A DNA stretch of 64,000 bases from Jannaschia pohangensis (lineage in GTDB: Bacteria; Pseudomonadota; Alphaproteobacteria; Rhodobacterales; Rhodobacteraceae). The position numbers and the translations under genes are program-made. Of the stretch, positions 19,617 to 27,157 are shown piece by piece; position 1 is the first letter of the stretch; every line of letters begins with the position of its first letter. The DNA is taken from NCBI RefSeq assembly GCF_900113875.1, contig NZ_FORA01000003.1:434001-498000 (forward strand), given 5' to 3'. The notes under the pieces are model-generated. The model was not told the origin of the DNA and did not search any database. It worked only from the letters and a program-made list of their open reading frames with translations.

Positions 19617-20326
19617 TGCAGATAGCTTCGCACGAGCGCGCCGGACACGAGCGTCCAGCCATCGACCACGACGAAGAAGGCGAGTTTGAAGGGAAGCGAC
19701 ACGATGGCCGGCGGGACCATCATCATGCCCATGGACATCAGGACGGCCGCCGCAACCATGTCGATGATCAGGAACGGCATGAAGACGAGGAACCCGATCT
19801 GAAAGGCGCGGCTGATTTCCGATAGAAGGAAGGACGGGACGAGGACGCTGAGCGCGCCACTCTCGGCCTGGGGTCGCAGGTCCTGCAAATGGGCAAGGGT
19901 ATCCGCATCGACCCGGGCGAGCATGAAGGCGCGGAACGGCTCGACTGCGGCCTCGATGGCAAGGCCCGGCTCCATTTCGCCACGTGTCAGCGGCCCGATC
20001 CCGGCCTCCCAAGCGGCCGTGGCGACAGGTTCCATCACGAAATAGGTCAGGAACATCGCCAGACTGACGATGAGCATGTTGGGTGGCGACGCCTGCAACC
20101 CCATGGCCTGCCGCATGATGGACAGCACCGTCACGATGAACGGAAAACAGGTCACGGTGATCGCGATCCCGGGCGCGAGGCTCAGAACGGTCAGAAGGGC
20201 GATGATCTGCACCGTGCGCAGCGTCAGCGACCCTTCCCCGCCCAGGTCGAGCGACAGCTCCTGCGCCAGAGCTGCGCCGGGAAGGACGACAGCCAGGGCG
20301 ATAAGCGCAGCTATGCGGAATTTCAC
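19613..20326 (-). CDS. fliP: Flagellar type III export gate protein FliP
   Basis: 237 residues with a signal peptide (MKFRIAALIALAVVLPGAALA) and four membrane helices. It is the central protein of the FliPQR export gate. Family landmarks: RTVQIIALLTVLSLAPGIAI, FPFIVTVLSIMRQAMG and the C-terminal IGFLVFMPFLIIDMVAAAVL. The start is GTG (20324-20326), overlapping the fliN stop as GTGA. fliQ and fliR are in other operons of the same cluster. Confidence 0.95.
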   Translation of the reverse strand: MKFRIAALIALAVVLPGAALAQELSLDLGGEGSLTLRTVQIIALLTVLSLAPGIAITVTCFPFIVTVLSIMRQAMGLQASPPNMLIVSLAMFLTYFVMEPVATAAWEAGIGPLTRGEMEPGLAIEAAVEPFRAFMLARVDADTLAHLQDLRPQAESGALSVLVPSFLLSEISRAFQIGFLVFMPFLIIDMVAAAVLMSMGMMMVPPAIVSLPFKLAFFVVVDGWTLVSGALVRSYLQ

Positions 20327-20598
20327 GCGCCGCCGTCCGTATCGACGACCTCGGTCAGACGAACGGCCAGCCGCCCATTGGGGTCGCCCTCCACTTCCTC
20401 CAACTCGCCCCGGGCAATCAATCGATCCCCGGCATAGAGCTCGACCGGATCGGACACGCCGCGATCCAGCGGCAGGATCGCGTCACGCTTGAGCGCGAGA
20501 AGTTCGGCGACCGTCGGATGCGCGCGCCCCACGGATATCGTGATCTCGACGGGGACGCGGGATAGCGAGGAATGCGTATCGCCGGAAAAATCAGCCAT
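20323..20598 (-). CDS. fliN: Flagellar motor switch protein FliN
   Basis: 91 residues, short but containing the whole SpoA domain (VPVEITISVGRAHPTVAELL and LDRGVSDPVELYAGDRLIARG). FliN forms the lower C-ring and binds FliH during export. fliM and fliG are not in the window. The ATG overlaps the end of the upstream fliH-like gene by 8 bases. Confidence 0.9.
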   Translation of the reverse strand: MADFSGDTHSSLSRVPVEITISVGRAHPTVAELLALKRDAILPLDRGVSDPVELYAGDRLIARGELEEVEGDPNGRLAVRLTEVVDTDGGA

Positions 20599-21211
20599 TC
20601 ATGGCCTCCTTGTCATCTAGGGGATGAGAATCGGCGGCTTCTCCGCGATCCATGGTTTCGAGAAAGGTTTCGAGCGCGTCGTCGAGTGCGGTCAGCGTGC
20701 CCTCCAGATCGATGCGCCGCTCTTGTCCGGGCCAGCGCACCAGGGCCTGCGACATGGGCAACGCCGCTTCCGCCTCGACAGTGACGCGCAGGGATCCAAA
20801 GTCGGCGCGTTCCACCAGACGGGTCAACGCGGCGACCTCCTCCGGAGCGACCACGATCGTGACGCTTTCGGTATCGCGCTGCACCAGATCCCGAAGGTCT
20901 TCCATCAGGATCCCCAGAAAGGCGCGTTCCGCCATATGCGGCAGCAGCTTGTCGAAGATGTCGCGCAGGACCGGCTCCATCGTTTGCAGAGCCGTGGCCA
21001 TCGCGGCCCTCTGCTCTCTCCCGAGCATCTGGAGGCGTTCGGCGAGTTGCTCGCTCACACGGGTCTGCTGCGCCTCGACCTGGGCCAAGGCGTCATCCCA
21101 ACCGGCGTTGTAGCCTTCGTCAAAGCGATCCGCCGTCTCGACGGGCGATTCGGTTCGGGGGACCGATGGCGCCTTGCCCCGGCCGAAATCCTCGAGTGCG
21201 AGCGCCGTCAT
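20591..21211 (-). CDS. fliH: FliH-like flagellar export regulator
   Basis: 206 residues, coiled-coil rich in the middle (VEAQQTRVSEQLAERLQMLG) with an E-set-like C-terminal half (DTESVTIVVAPEEVAALTRL, LPMSQALVRWPGQERRIDLE) seen in FliH/HrpE/SctL proteins that hold the FliI ATPase. The N-terminus contains a Tyr/Trp-rich patch (FDEGYNAGWDDAL) like the FliN-binding end of FliH. Position between fliF and fliN supports this. The start overlaps the fliF stop (ATGA). Confidence 0.78.
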   Translation of the reverse strand: MTALALEDFGRGKAPSVPRTESPVETADRFDEGYNAGWDDALAQVEAQQTRVSEQLAERLQMLGREQRAAMATALQTMEPVLRDIFDKLLPHMAERAFLGILMEDLRDLVQRDTESVTIVVAPEEVAALTRLVERADFGSLRVTVEAEAALPMSQALVRWPGQERRIDLEGTLTALDDALETFLETMDRGEAADSHPLDDKEAMNG

Positions 21212-22872
21212 CGTGCTTCTCGCTGGCTGTCATCCATCCAGCCCCGCAGGACTTCGACCGTTTCTTCGCGGCGATCCGTGATCAATTGGCGCAGCCGCTC
21301 GACCGGGTCCTGTTCCGCTTCGGATGGCCGGTCAAATCCGGATGCCATCGGGAGGGACCCCAAATCGGACAGATCCGGCAAGGCTCCCAAGTCGCCCAGA
21401 TCGAAACCGTCGTCGGATTTCGAAGATGCGGACTGCGGTGCCGATAGCTCCCGGGGAGCTTCGATCGAATCGGGGGGCGCAAGTTGCATGCCATCGCCGA
21501 CGGCCGGTGGCGGCAACTGCGGCGTCAGAACCTTGCCGAGTAGCGGCCGGACCACGAAAGCCAGCACGCCAAGGCCGAGCAGCGCCAGAAGGCCCGCCGT
21601 CACCATCTGCGCGACCTGTCCGCCGCTGAACCACGGCAGGGCCAGTCCCGGAGCGGCCTCCGCGCCAGGGGGCAAATCGAACTGCATGCTCCGCACGGTG
21701 ACAATATCGCCTCGATCTTCGCGGAATCCGACGGCCGACTGCACCAGTTCCTGCAGAACGGCCAGTTCCTCGTCCGAACGCGGGGACCAGGCGACGGTGC
21801 CATCCGCCGCGGGTTCGCGCAGCCCGTCGACCATGACGGCCACGGTGACCCGCTCGATCGCCCCCGGTGCGCGCTCGATCTGACGCTCGGTCGCCGAGAA
21901 ATCGTAGTTCACGCGTTCCCGCGTCTCGGCGTTGTTGCTTTCGCTGCCTTCGCCGCCCCCCGCGGCATCGCCCTCGGGCAGGTTGCTGGCGACGGTGACA
22001 CCGGCCCCCGCACTGCCACGGTCGGACGACGACCGCTCTTCGGTGTCGGTGCTGACCACAACGCGGCTGTCGGGATCCAACCGCCGCTCGGTGATCATTT
22101 CACGGTCCTGCCGCGTCTCAACAGCCAGTTCCACCACATAGCGCCCCGCCCCGACGCGTGCCGCCAGCAGGTTTTCGACGGCCACCCGCATTTCAGCCAT
22201 CCGCGAATCGCGCTCCTCTGCCTGGGTGTCGACGGCGCCGCCGCCCACGACACGCCCGCTGGCCCCGTCGATGATCGTCACATCCTCGGGCGACAGGTTC
22301 TGAACCGCGCCCGCCACAAGCGATTGCACCGCCCGGGCCAGCGACGCACCGACGACCCCGGACGTCATCTGGAGCGTGACGGAGGCCGTGGCCGACCGGT
22401 CCCGCGCGAAGGGGGATGTGTCCCCGGTGGCCAGATGAACGCGCGCGACCTTCACGCCCGGCGATGCCAGGATCGTGCGCGTCAGCTCGCCTTCACGGGC
22501 CCGCCAGAAAGCCGCATCGAACATCTGTGACGTCGTGCCGAACCCGCTCAGACCATCGAGCAATTCATACCCGGCGCCGTCCATGCGCGGCAGACCCTCG
22601 CCCGCAAGCTGCATCCGCAGCGCGTCGCGCATCGTGCCGTCAACATAGATCGAATCGCCCTGCACCTCGAAGGCGACGCCGCGGGATTCGAGGCTGGCCA
22701 CGATCTCCGAAGCGGCGGCTGGCTCCAACCGAGCGAAGAGGAGTTCCATGCGCGGCGCGGTCGCCAAACGCGTCAGAAACAACACAGACGCAAAGGCCAC
22801 CAGCGTCGCCAAGGCCAGAACGGCCAGGCGGCGCTTGTCCTGTCCCTGCCAGAACGTGCTCAGATTCTCCAA
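21208..22872 (-). CDS. fliF: Flagellar MS-ring protein FliF
   Basis: 554 residues. It forms the MS ring in the inner membrane, the base on which the rotor and export gate assemble. N-terminal membrane helix at about 15-37, ring-building motif regions (VASLESRGVAFEVQGDSIYV, LASPGVKVARVHLATG), a beta-collar region, and a second membrane helix (MVTAGLLALLGLGVLAFVV). The C-terminal tail for FliG ends RREETVEVLRGWMDD. The start codon is TTG at 22870-22872 with AAGGGGGA upstream; no ATG suits. First gene of its operon, divergent from fliL across a CtrA-like box. Confidence 0.95.
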   Translation of the reverse strand: MENLSTFWQGQDKRRLAVLALATLVAFASVLFLTRLATAPRMELLFARLEPAAASEIVASLESRGVAFEVQGDSIYVDGTMRDALRMQLAGEGLPRMDGAGYELLDGLSGFGTTSQMFDAAFWRAREGELTRTILASPGVKVARVHLATGDTSPFARDRSATASVTLQMTSGVVGASLARAVQSLVAGAVQNLSPEDVTIIDGASGRVVGGGAVDTQAEERDSRMAEMRVAVENLLAARVGAGRYVVELAVETRQDREMITERRLDPDSRVVVSTDTEERSSSDRGSAGAGVTVASNLPEGDAAGGGEGSESNNAETRERVNYDFSATERQIERAPGAIERVTVAVMVDGLREPAADGTVAWSPRSDEELAVLQELVQSAVGFREDRGDIVTVRSMQFDLPPGAEAAPGLALPWFSGGQVAQMVTAGLLALLGLGVLAFVVRPLLGKVLTPQLPPPAVGDGMQLAPPDSIEAPRELSAPQSASSKSDDGFDLGDLGALPDLSDLGSLPMASGFDRPSEAEQDPVERLRQLITDRREETVEVLRGWMDDSQREAR

Positions 22873-22939
22873 CGTGCGATCCCCCTTCGGATGCGGTTCA
22901 CCCGTTCTGGGTGTCGAGGGGCAGGATTCCGCACTTGCG

Positions 22940-22954
22940 TTAACATTCGGTTAG
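22940..22954. promoter_or_regulatory. CtrA-like box between fliF and fliL
   Basis: TTAA-CATTCGG-TTAG matches 7 of 8 bases of the CtrA consensus TTAA-N7-TTAA. It lies 68 bp ahead of fliF and 46 bp ahead of fliL, so one site could serve both. Confidence 0.6.
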
Positions 22955-22999
22955 TCACCGATCAGTTACGACAAACCTCGAAATGACGAGGATGCCGAT

Positions 23000-23509
23000 A
23001 TGGCCGAACCGGACGAGACACAGCCAGACGAGGTCGAGGAGACCGGCAAGAAGAAGGGCAAGCTTGGCCTGGTGATCACGCTTGTCCTGTCGCTCCTGTT
23101 GGCCGGTGGCGGTTTCTTTGCAACATTTTCAGGAATGCTGGACCCGATCCTCGGCACCTCCGAAACCGAAGCCGAATCGCACCCGACGGCCGAGCCTGAA
23201 ACGGTGGCGGCTCCAACTTTCCTGGAACTCGACCCCCTGGTCGTGACTGTCGGCAGCAGCGGTTCCATCCGGCAACTTCGGTTCCGCGCCTTCCTTCAGC
23301 TACACAACGGTCCGGATGAAACCGTGGCTGCCCTCAGACCCAGGATCCTGGATATCTTCGCGACCTATCTGCGCGCCGTTCCCGTCGACCGCCTCGAGGA
23401 TCCGACGGCCCTTCTGCACCTGCGCGCCCAACTTCTTCGGCGCATCCAACTGCTCGTCGGACCGGATTCGGTTCGCGACCTTCTCATCGTGGACTTCGTG
23501 ATAACCTGA
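23000..23509 (+). CDS. fliL: Flagellar basal body protein FliL (first copy)
   Basis: 169 residues. A Lys-rich cytoplasmic start (EETGKKKGKLG), one membrane helix at about 25-42 (VITLVLSLLLAGGGFFATF), then a periplasmic FliL domain with FLELDPLVVTVGSSGSIRQL, RPRILDIFATYL and DLLIVDFVIT. FliL surrounds the stator and affects torque. GAGGA precedes the ATG. A second FliL-type gene is at 31374. First gene of the plus-strand operon. Confidence 0.9.
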   Translation: MAEPDETQPDEVEETGKKKGKLGLVITLVLSLLLAGGGFFATFSGMLDPILGTSETEAESHPTAEPETVAAPTFLELDPLVVTVGSSGSIRQLRFRAFLQLHNGPDETVAALRPRILDIFATYLRAVPVDRLEDPTALLHLRAQLLRRIQLLVGPDSVRDLLIVDFVIT

Positions 23510-23510
23510 C

Positions 23511-23906
23511 ATGCCCTATCTGACCCTCCTCTCCGATCTGATCTTCGTCGCGGCAACTGTCGGCATGGCCCTGTGGTGCCGCGTTCTTACAAAGCGGTTG
23601 CGCGCGTTCAACGATCTCGAGAAGGGCCTCAGCGGGACAATCGCGGCGATGTCGACCCAGGTCGACGATCTCAAGGCCTCGATTTCCGCGGCCACAGCCT
23701 ATCGGGATGATCGCCTGGAACGCCTCGAGGCGGCCAACAGCTCTGCCGATGATCGGATCGGTCGGATGGAGATGCTCATGGCCAGCCTGGAGGAGTTGGA
23801 GCAGGAGACAGCGGACCGCCTGCTTTCCGACGCCGAGGTCATGCCGGATTCCGTGCCCAGTTTTCGCGCAATGCGGCCCGTCCAGCAAGTGAAGGGGAAC
23901 CTCTGA
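23511..23906 (+). CDS. Small membrane/coiled-coil protein in flagellar operon
   Basis: 131 residues: one N-terminal membrane helix (about 5-25) followed by coiled coil (KGLSGTIAAMSTQVDDLKAS to LEELEQETADRLLS). The layout resembles the DUF6468/PflI-like proteins found beside fliL and motE in other alphaproteobacteria, but the match is by architecture only. It begins one base after the fliL stop and ends two bases before the motE start. Confidence 0.55.
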   Translation: MPYLTLLSDLIFVAATVGMALWCRVLTKRLRAFNDLEKGLSGTIAAMSTQVDDLKASISAATAYRDDRLERLEAANSSADDRIGRMEMLMASLEELEQETADRLLSDAEVMPDSVPSFRAMRPVQQVKGNL

Positions 23907-23908
23907 TC

Positions 23909-24481
23909 ATGGCACTGCTGCAAAAGCTCAAGCTGGTTTCGATGACGGTCTTGATGGCCCTGTTCGTGCTGTCGGCCTTGACCCGGATCGTTTCTGCAAG
24001 CCTCTCGTCCGTGCCGGACGGGTCCGCAGACGAGGTGGAGCACGACCGGGCCGCGCTTCTGTGTCCGCCATCCGACGAAGTCGCGACCCTGCTCGAACAT
24101 ATCGCGACCCGCGAGCAGGAGCTCATGGCAAGGGAAGAGGCCGCGGCCCTTCGCGAACAGGACTTTGCCGTGGCTCGGCAGGAGATCGAAGTGTCTCTTT
24201 CTCGCCTGGCCGAGGCGGAGGCGCGCCTTGCCAACCGCATGGCCCAGTCGAGCACGGCTGCCGAAGACGATGTGACCCGATTGGTCAACGTCTACGAGGG
24301 CATGAAACCCAAGGACGCGGCCCTGCTGTTCGAAACGATGGAACCGGCATTCGCCGCGGGATTCCTCGCCCGCATGAACGCCGACGCGGCCTCCGCGCTC
24401 TTCTCGAATCTGTCGCCCGAAAAGGCCTACGCCCTGAGCGTTCTGATGGCCGGGCGCAATGCAAACGCGGCCAGGGAGTAG
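23909..24481 (+). CDS. MotE-family chaperone-like flagellar protein
   Basis: 190 residues: N-terminal membrane anchor or signal (about 7-31), a long Glu/Arg coiled coil (IATREQELMAREEAAALREQ) and a C-terminal MgtE-N-like domain with VYEGMKPKDAALLFETMEP and LARMNADAASALFSNLSPEK. MotE proteins of alphaproteobacteria are needed for stabilising MotC or stator parts in the periplasm. It lies directly ahead of motA. Confidence 0.78.
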   Translation: MALLQKLKLVSMTVLMALFVLSALTRIVSASLSSVPDGSADEVEHDRAALLCPPSDEVATLLEHIATREQELMAREEAAALREQDFAVARQEIEVSLSRLAEAEARLANRMAQSSTAAEDDVTRLVNVYEGMKPKDAALLFETMEPAFAAGFLARMNADAASALFSNLSPEKAYALSVLMAGRNANAARE

Positions 24482-24485
24482 GAAA

Positions 24486-25349
24486 ATGGTTGGAGCAGCG
24501 GGACTAGCCTGCGTCTTTATCATGGTGTTCGGCGGTTATCTGATCGCCGGCGGCAAGATGGACATCATCCTGAAATCATTGCCGTTCGAAATGATGATGA
24601 TCGGTGGCGCAGCCGTCGGAGCATTCCTGATCGGCAACAGCATGTCGGAGATAAAGCACACGCTGAAGGACCTGGGAAAAGTCTTCAAGGGTGCGCGGTG
24701 GAAGCCTGACGACTACCGCGATCTTCTTTGTCTGTTGTTCGAACTCGTACGCTTGGGTCGGCAGAATGCGGTTGCTCTGGAAGAGCACATCGAGAACCCC
24801 GCTGAGTCCCCGATCTTTCAGGAGTACCCGCGGATTCTGGCCGACAAGGAGGCGATCGCGATGATCTGCGATACGCTTCGGGCCATCTCGATGAACTACG
24901 ACGATCCGCACCAGGTCGAAGAAGTCCTCAGCAATCGGATCGAGGAAAACATCCATCATTCGCTGCATCCCAGTCATGCCCTGCAATCGATGGCCGACAG
25001 CCTCCCTGCCTTGGGTATCGTGGCCGCTGTCCTCGGTGTGATCAAGACGATGAGCGCCATCGATCAACCCCCCGAAGTTCTGGGCAAGCTGATCGGTGGC
25101 GCGCTTGTCGGGACGTTCCTCGGGGTCTTTCTGGCCTACGGGATCGTCGGACCCTTCGCGGTGCGGCTCAAGGCGGTCAATGAACAGGATGGGCACTTCT
25201 ATTGCCTCATCCAGGAAGTCCTCGTGGCCAACCTGCACAACCATGCAACCAACATCTGCATCGAAGTGGGTCGTCAATCCACGCCAAGTCACTTCCGTCC
25301 CAGCTTTGCCGACCTCGAAGAAGCGCTCAAGGGGCGCAAGGCTGCATGA
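24486..25349 (+). CDS. motA: Flagellar stator protein MotA
   Basis: 287 residues, four membrane helices (two near the N-terminus, two at about 175-220). MotA conducts protons with MotB and turns the rotor. Features: GGYLIAGGKMDIILKSLPFE, charged cytoplasmic loop with PRILADKEAIAMICDTLRAI, and DSLPALGIVAAVLGVIKTM followed by IGGALVGTFLGVFLAYGIVG. No motB follows; instead a 583-residue exported protein overlaps its stop. ATG 24486 follows GGGAGTAGG. Confidence 0.95.
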   Translation: MVGAAGLACVFIMVFGGYLIAGGKMDIILKSLPFEMMMIGGAAVGAFLIGNSMSEIKHTLKDLGKVFKGARWKPDDYRDLLCLLFELVRLGRQNAVALEEHIENPAESPIFQEYPRILADKEAIAMICDTLRAISMNYDDPHQVEEVLSNRIEENIHHSLHPSHALQSMADSLPALGIVAAVLGVIKTMSAIDQPPEVLGKLIGGALVGTFLGVFLAYGIVGPFAVRLKAVNEQDGHFYCLIQEVLVANLHNHATNICIEVGRQSTPSHFRPSFADLEEALKGRKAA

Positions 25350-27097
25350 CATTCGGAGCCGTGCGGGTCCTTGCCTTCGGTGTGTTCCTGCTGCCTTGCA
25401 GCGCTTTGGCAGAATCCGTTCAGTTGCGCTCGGGCGAACACGACGGGTTTTCGCGATTGGTTTTTGCCGATGAGCCCGACCAGACATGGCAGATCGACAG
25501 GCCAACAGAACGCCGTGTCGAGATCCGCTTTTCAGCGCGCGAACCCGAGCTCGACGTCAGCCGGGTTTTCGATCTGATCCCGCGCGACCGGATCCGGGAT
25601 ATTGCGTACGAATCCGGGATTCTCTCTCTCGACCTGGCATGTGACTGCGGTGTCGACGTGAGCCAGATCCCGACCGGGCATGTCGTCATAGACGTGGGCG
25701 ATGGAGACCCGGATAGCCCCGCCGGTCAGACGATCGCTGTCAGATCAATCCCTGTTCCGCTTCAGGGACTCTCACTGGATCTTGTGCCATCCCCGGCCGA
25801 ACCGAAGACGGGACCTCGCCTGGCGCAAGCTCCGCTTCGTGAGAACACACCCAGTCAGGTCCGAGTCCAGCCGCTCAGGATTGCGCCGCTGATCCTGCCC
25901 GAGCAATCGCCCGAGGCAGAGGCGTCGACGATGACTTGCTCGTTGGAACAGCGCGCGGCTGGCATCCTGAATGCAGATCCCGACGCGGCCCTTGCCCAGT
26001 TGACTGAAGCGACGTCCAGCCTTCTCGACGGTCAGGACTTGCTGGAGGAGGCCGCCATCGAAAGGCTCGCCGATCTCTATCTGTCCGCTGGATGGGGGGC
26101 CGAGGCCATCGCCGTTCTGCAAGCCGGGAAAATATCGGATACCGAGCGCGACGTGATTGCCTCCGCGCTCGACAACACGGTGCCTCGGCATTCTTCGATC
26201 GTCGACCCGGGGTGCGGTGCGGCCGCAACGACACTTGCGCTTCTCATCGGGACAGATCGCGAACTTTGGGCGCGCAGCGATCAGTCCGCGTTGGTTCGCT
26301 TTCTCGCGGATCTTCCCGACACGCGTTGGAAGGACCTGGAAACGAGGATCGCCAATGCGCTAGCGTCACTTTCTGCCGAAGACCTGCTCATTGGCTTGCA
26401 CAAGAACACTGTCGTGCCCGACCCGGGCCCCGACCTCCCCGATCTGGCCGGAACGGATGCCGCGGCCATCGATGCCGTCCTGCGATTGTTCGAGCAGGCC
26501 GCGGCAGATGGTGAAGTTCTCGATGAGACGAATCTCGTGAATGCGCTTGCGCTCTTGCCATCCGTGCCGCCCGGGCCGCAGGAAACGGCGATGCGCGAGG
26601 GGCTGGCTTTGGCACTGCTGAAAGCCGGGCACATGGAAGACGCCCTGAAGCTGGTCGAATCGGACCCTGTCCAAACCGAAATATTGACCGAGCATGCCCT
26701 TGCGACGCTGGCACCGGGTTTGGCCGTCGAATTCGCAATGCGGGCACGCTCCCGATTGCCGATCTCAAGTCCGGTACGTGCCAGGGCCGCTGCCCTTCTG
26801 GAGGGTTTTGGTCTCTCCAGCCTTGCCGGAGCCTATGCGCCGCGGCAGCCGCGACCGGTTCAGGACGTCCCTTCAGACGCGGCGATCGTGCCGGACCCAT
26901 GGCTTTCACGCGACTACGCAAGCTTGCTCGAGACCGAAGACGTCGCGGCCCGCAAGGCGGTCGCGGCACTTATCCTCGACCGCGATGCAACGATTGACCC
27001 GGAAGGCGACCTTGCCGCGGCAGAGCTGATCCTGTCCGAAAGCCAGCAGATGTCCGCAGCAATCTCGGAGCTGCTGCAGGATCCCGCGGTTCAGTAA
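25346..27097 (+). CDS. Large exported protein of unknown function after motA
   Basis: 583 residues with a signal peptide (about 1-22, ending LPCSALA). The next ~90 residues (GFSRLVFADEPDQTWQ to HVVIDVGDGD) form a beta-rich region reminiscent of AMIN domains. The remainder is Ala/Leu-rich and helical, possibly repeat-like (LNADPDAALAQLTEATSSLL, MREGLALALLKAGHMEDALKL resembles TPR-type helices). The start overlaps the motA stop (ATGA). I infer a periplasmic basal-body or stator role; no function is established. Confidence 0.65.
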   Translation: MTFGAVRVLAFGVFLLPCSALAESVQLRSGEHDGFSRLVFADEPDQTWQIDRPTERRVEIRFSAREPELDVSRVFDLIPRDRIRDIAYESGILSLDLACDCGVDVSQIPTGHVVIDVGDGDPDSPAGQTIAVRSIPVPLQGLSLDLVPSPAEPKTGPRLAQAPLRENTPSQVRVQPLRIAPLILPEQSPEAEASTMTCSLEQRAAGILNADPDAALAQLTEATSSLLDGQDLLEEAAIERLADLYLSAGWGAEAIAVLQAGKISDTERDVIASALDNTVPRHSSIVDPGCGAAATTLALLIGTDRELWARSDQSALVRFLADLPDTRWKDLETRIANALASLSAEDLLIGLHKNTVVPDPGPDLPDLAGTDAAAIDAVLRLFEQAAADGEVLDETNLVNALALLPSVPPGPQETAMREGLALALLKAGHMEDALKLVESDPVQTEILTEHALATLAPGLAVEFAMRARSRLPISSPVRARAAALLEGFGLSSLAGAYAPRQPRPVQDVPSDAAIVPDPWLSRDYASLLETEDVAARKAVAALILDRDATIDPEGDLAAAELILSESQQMSAAISELLQDPAVQ

Positions 27098-27108
27098 CGG
27101 TGCCTTAA
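27094..27108. promoter_or_regulatory. CtrA-like box ahead of flhA
   Basis: GTAA-CGGTGCC-TTAA, followed by C, matches 7 of 8 bases of TTAA-N7-TTAA. It overlaps the stop codon of the upstream gene and lies about 50 bp before the flhA start, suggesting an internal promoter. Confidence 0.5.
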
Positions 27109-27157
27109 CCGAAATCGACTACGCCATCGGTAGCCAGGCAGAACGCACGGGTCCGAC

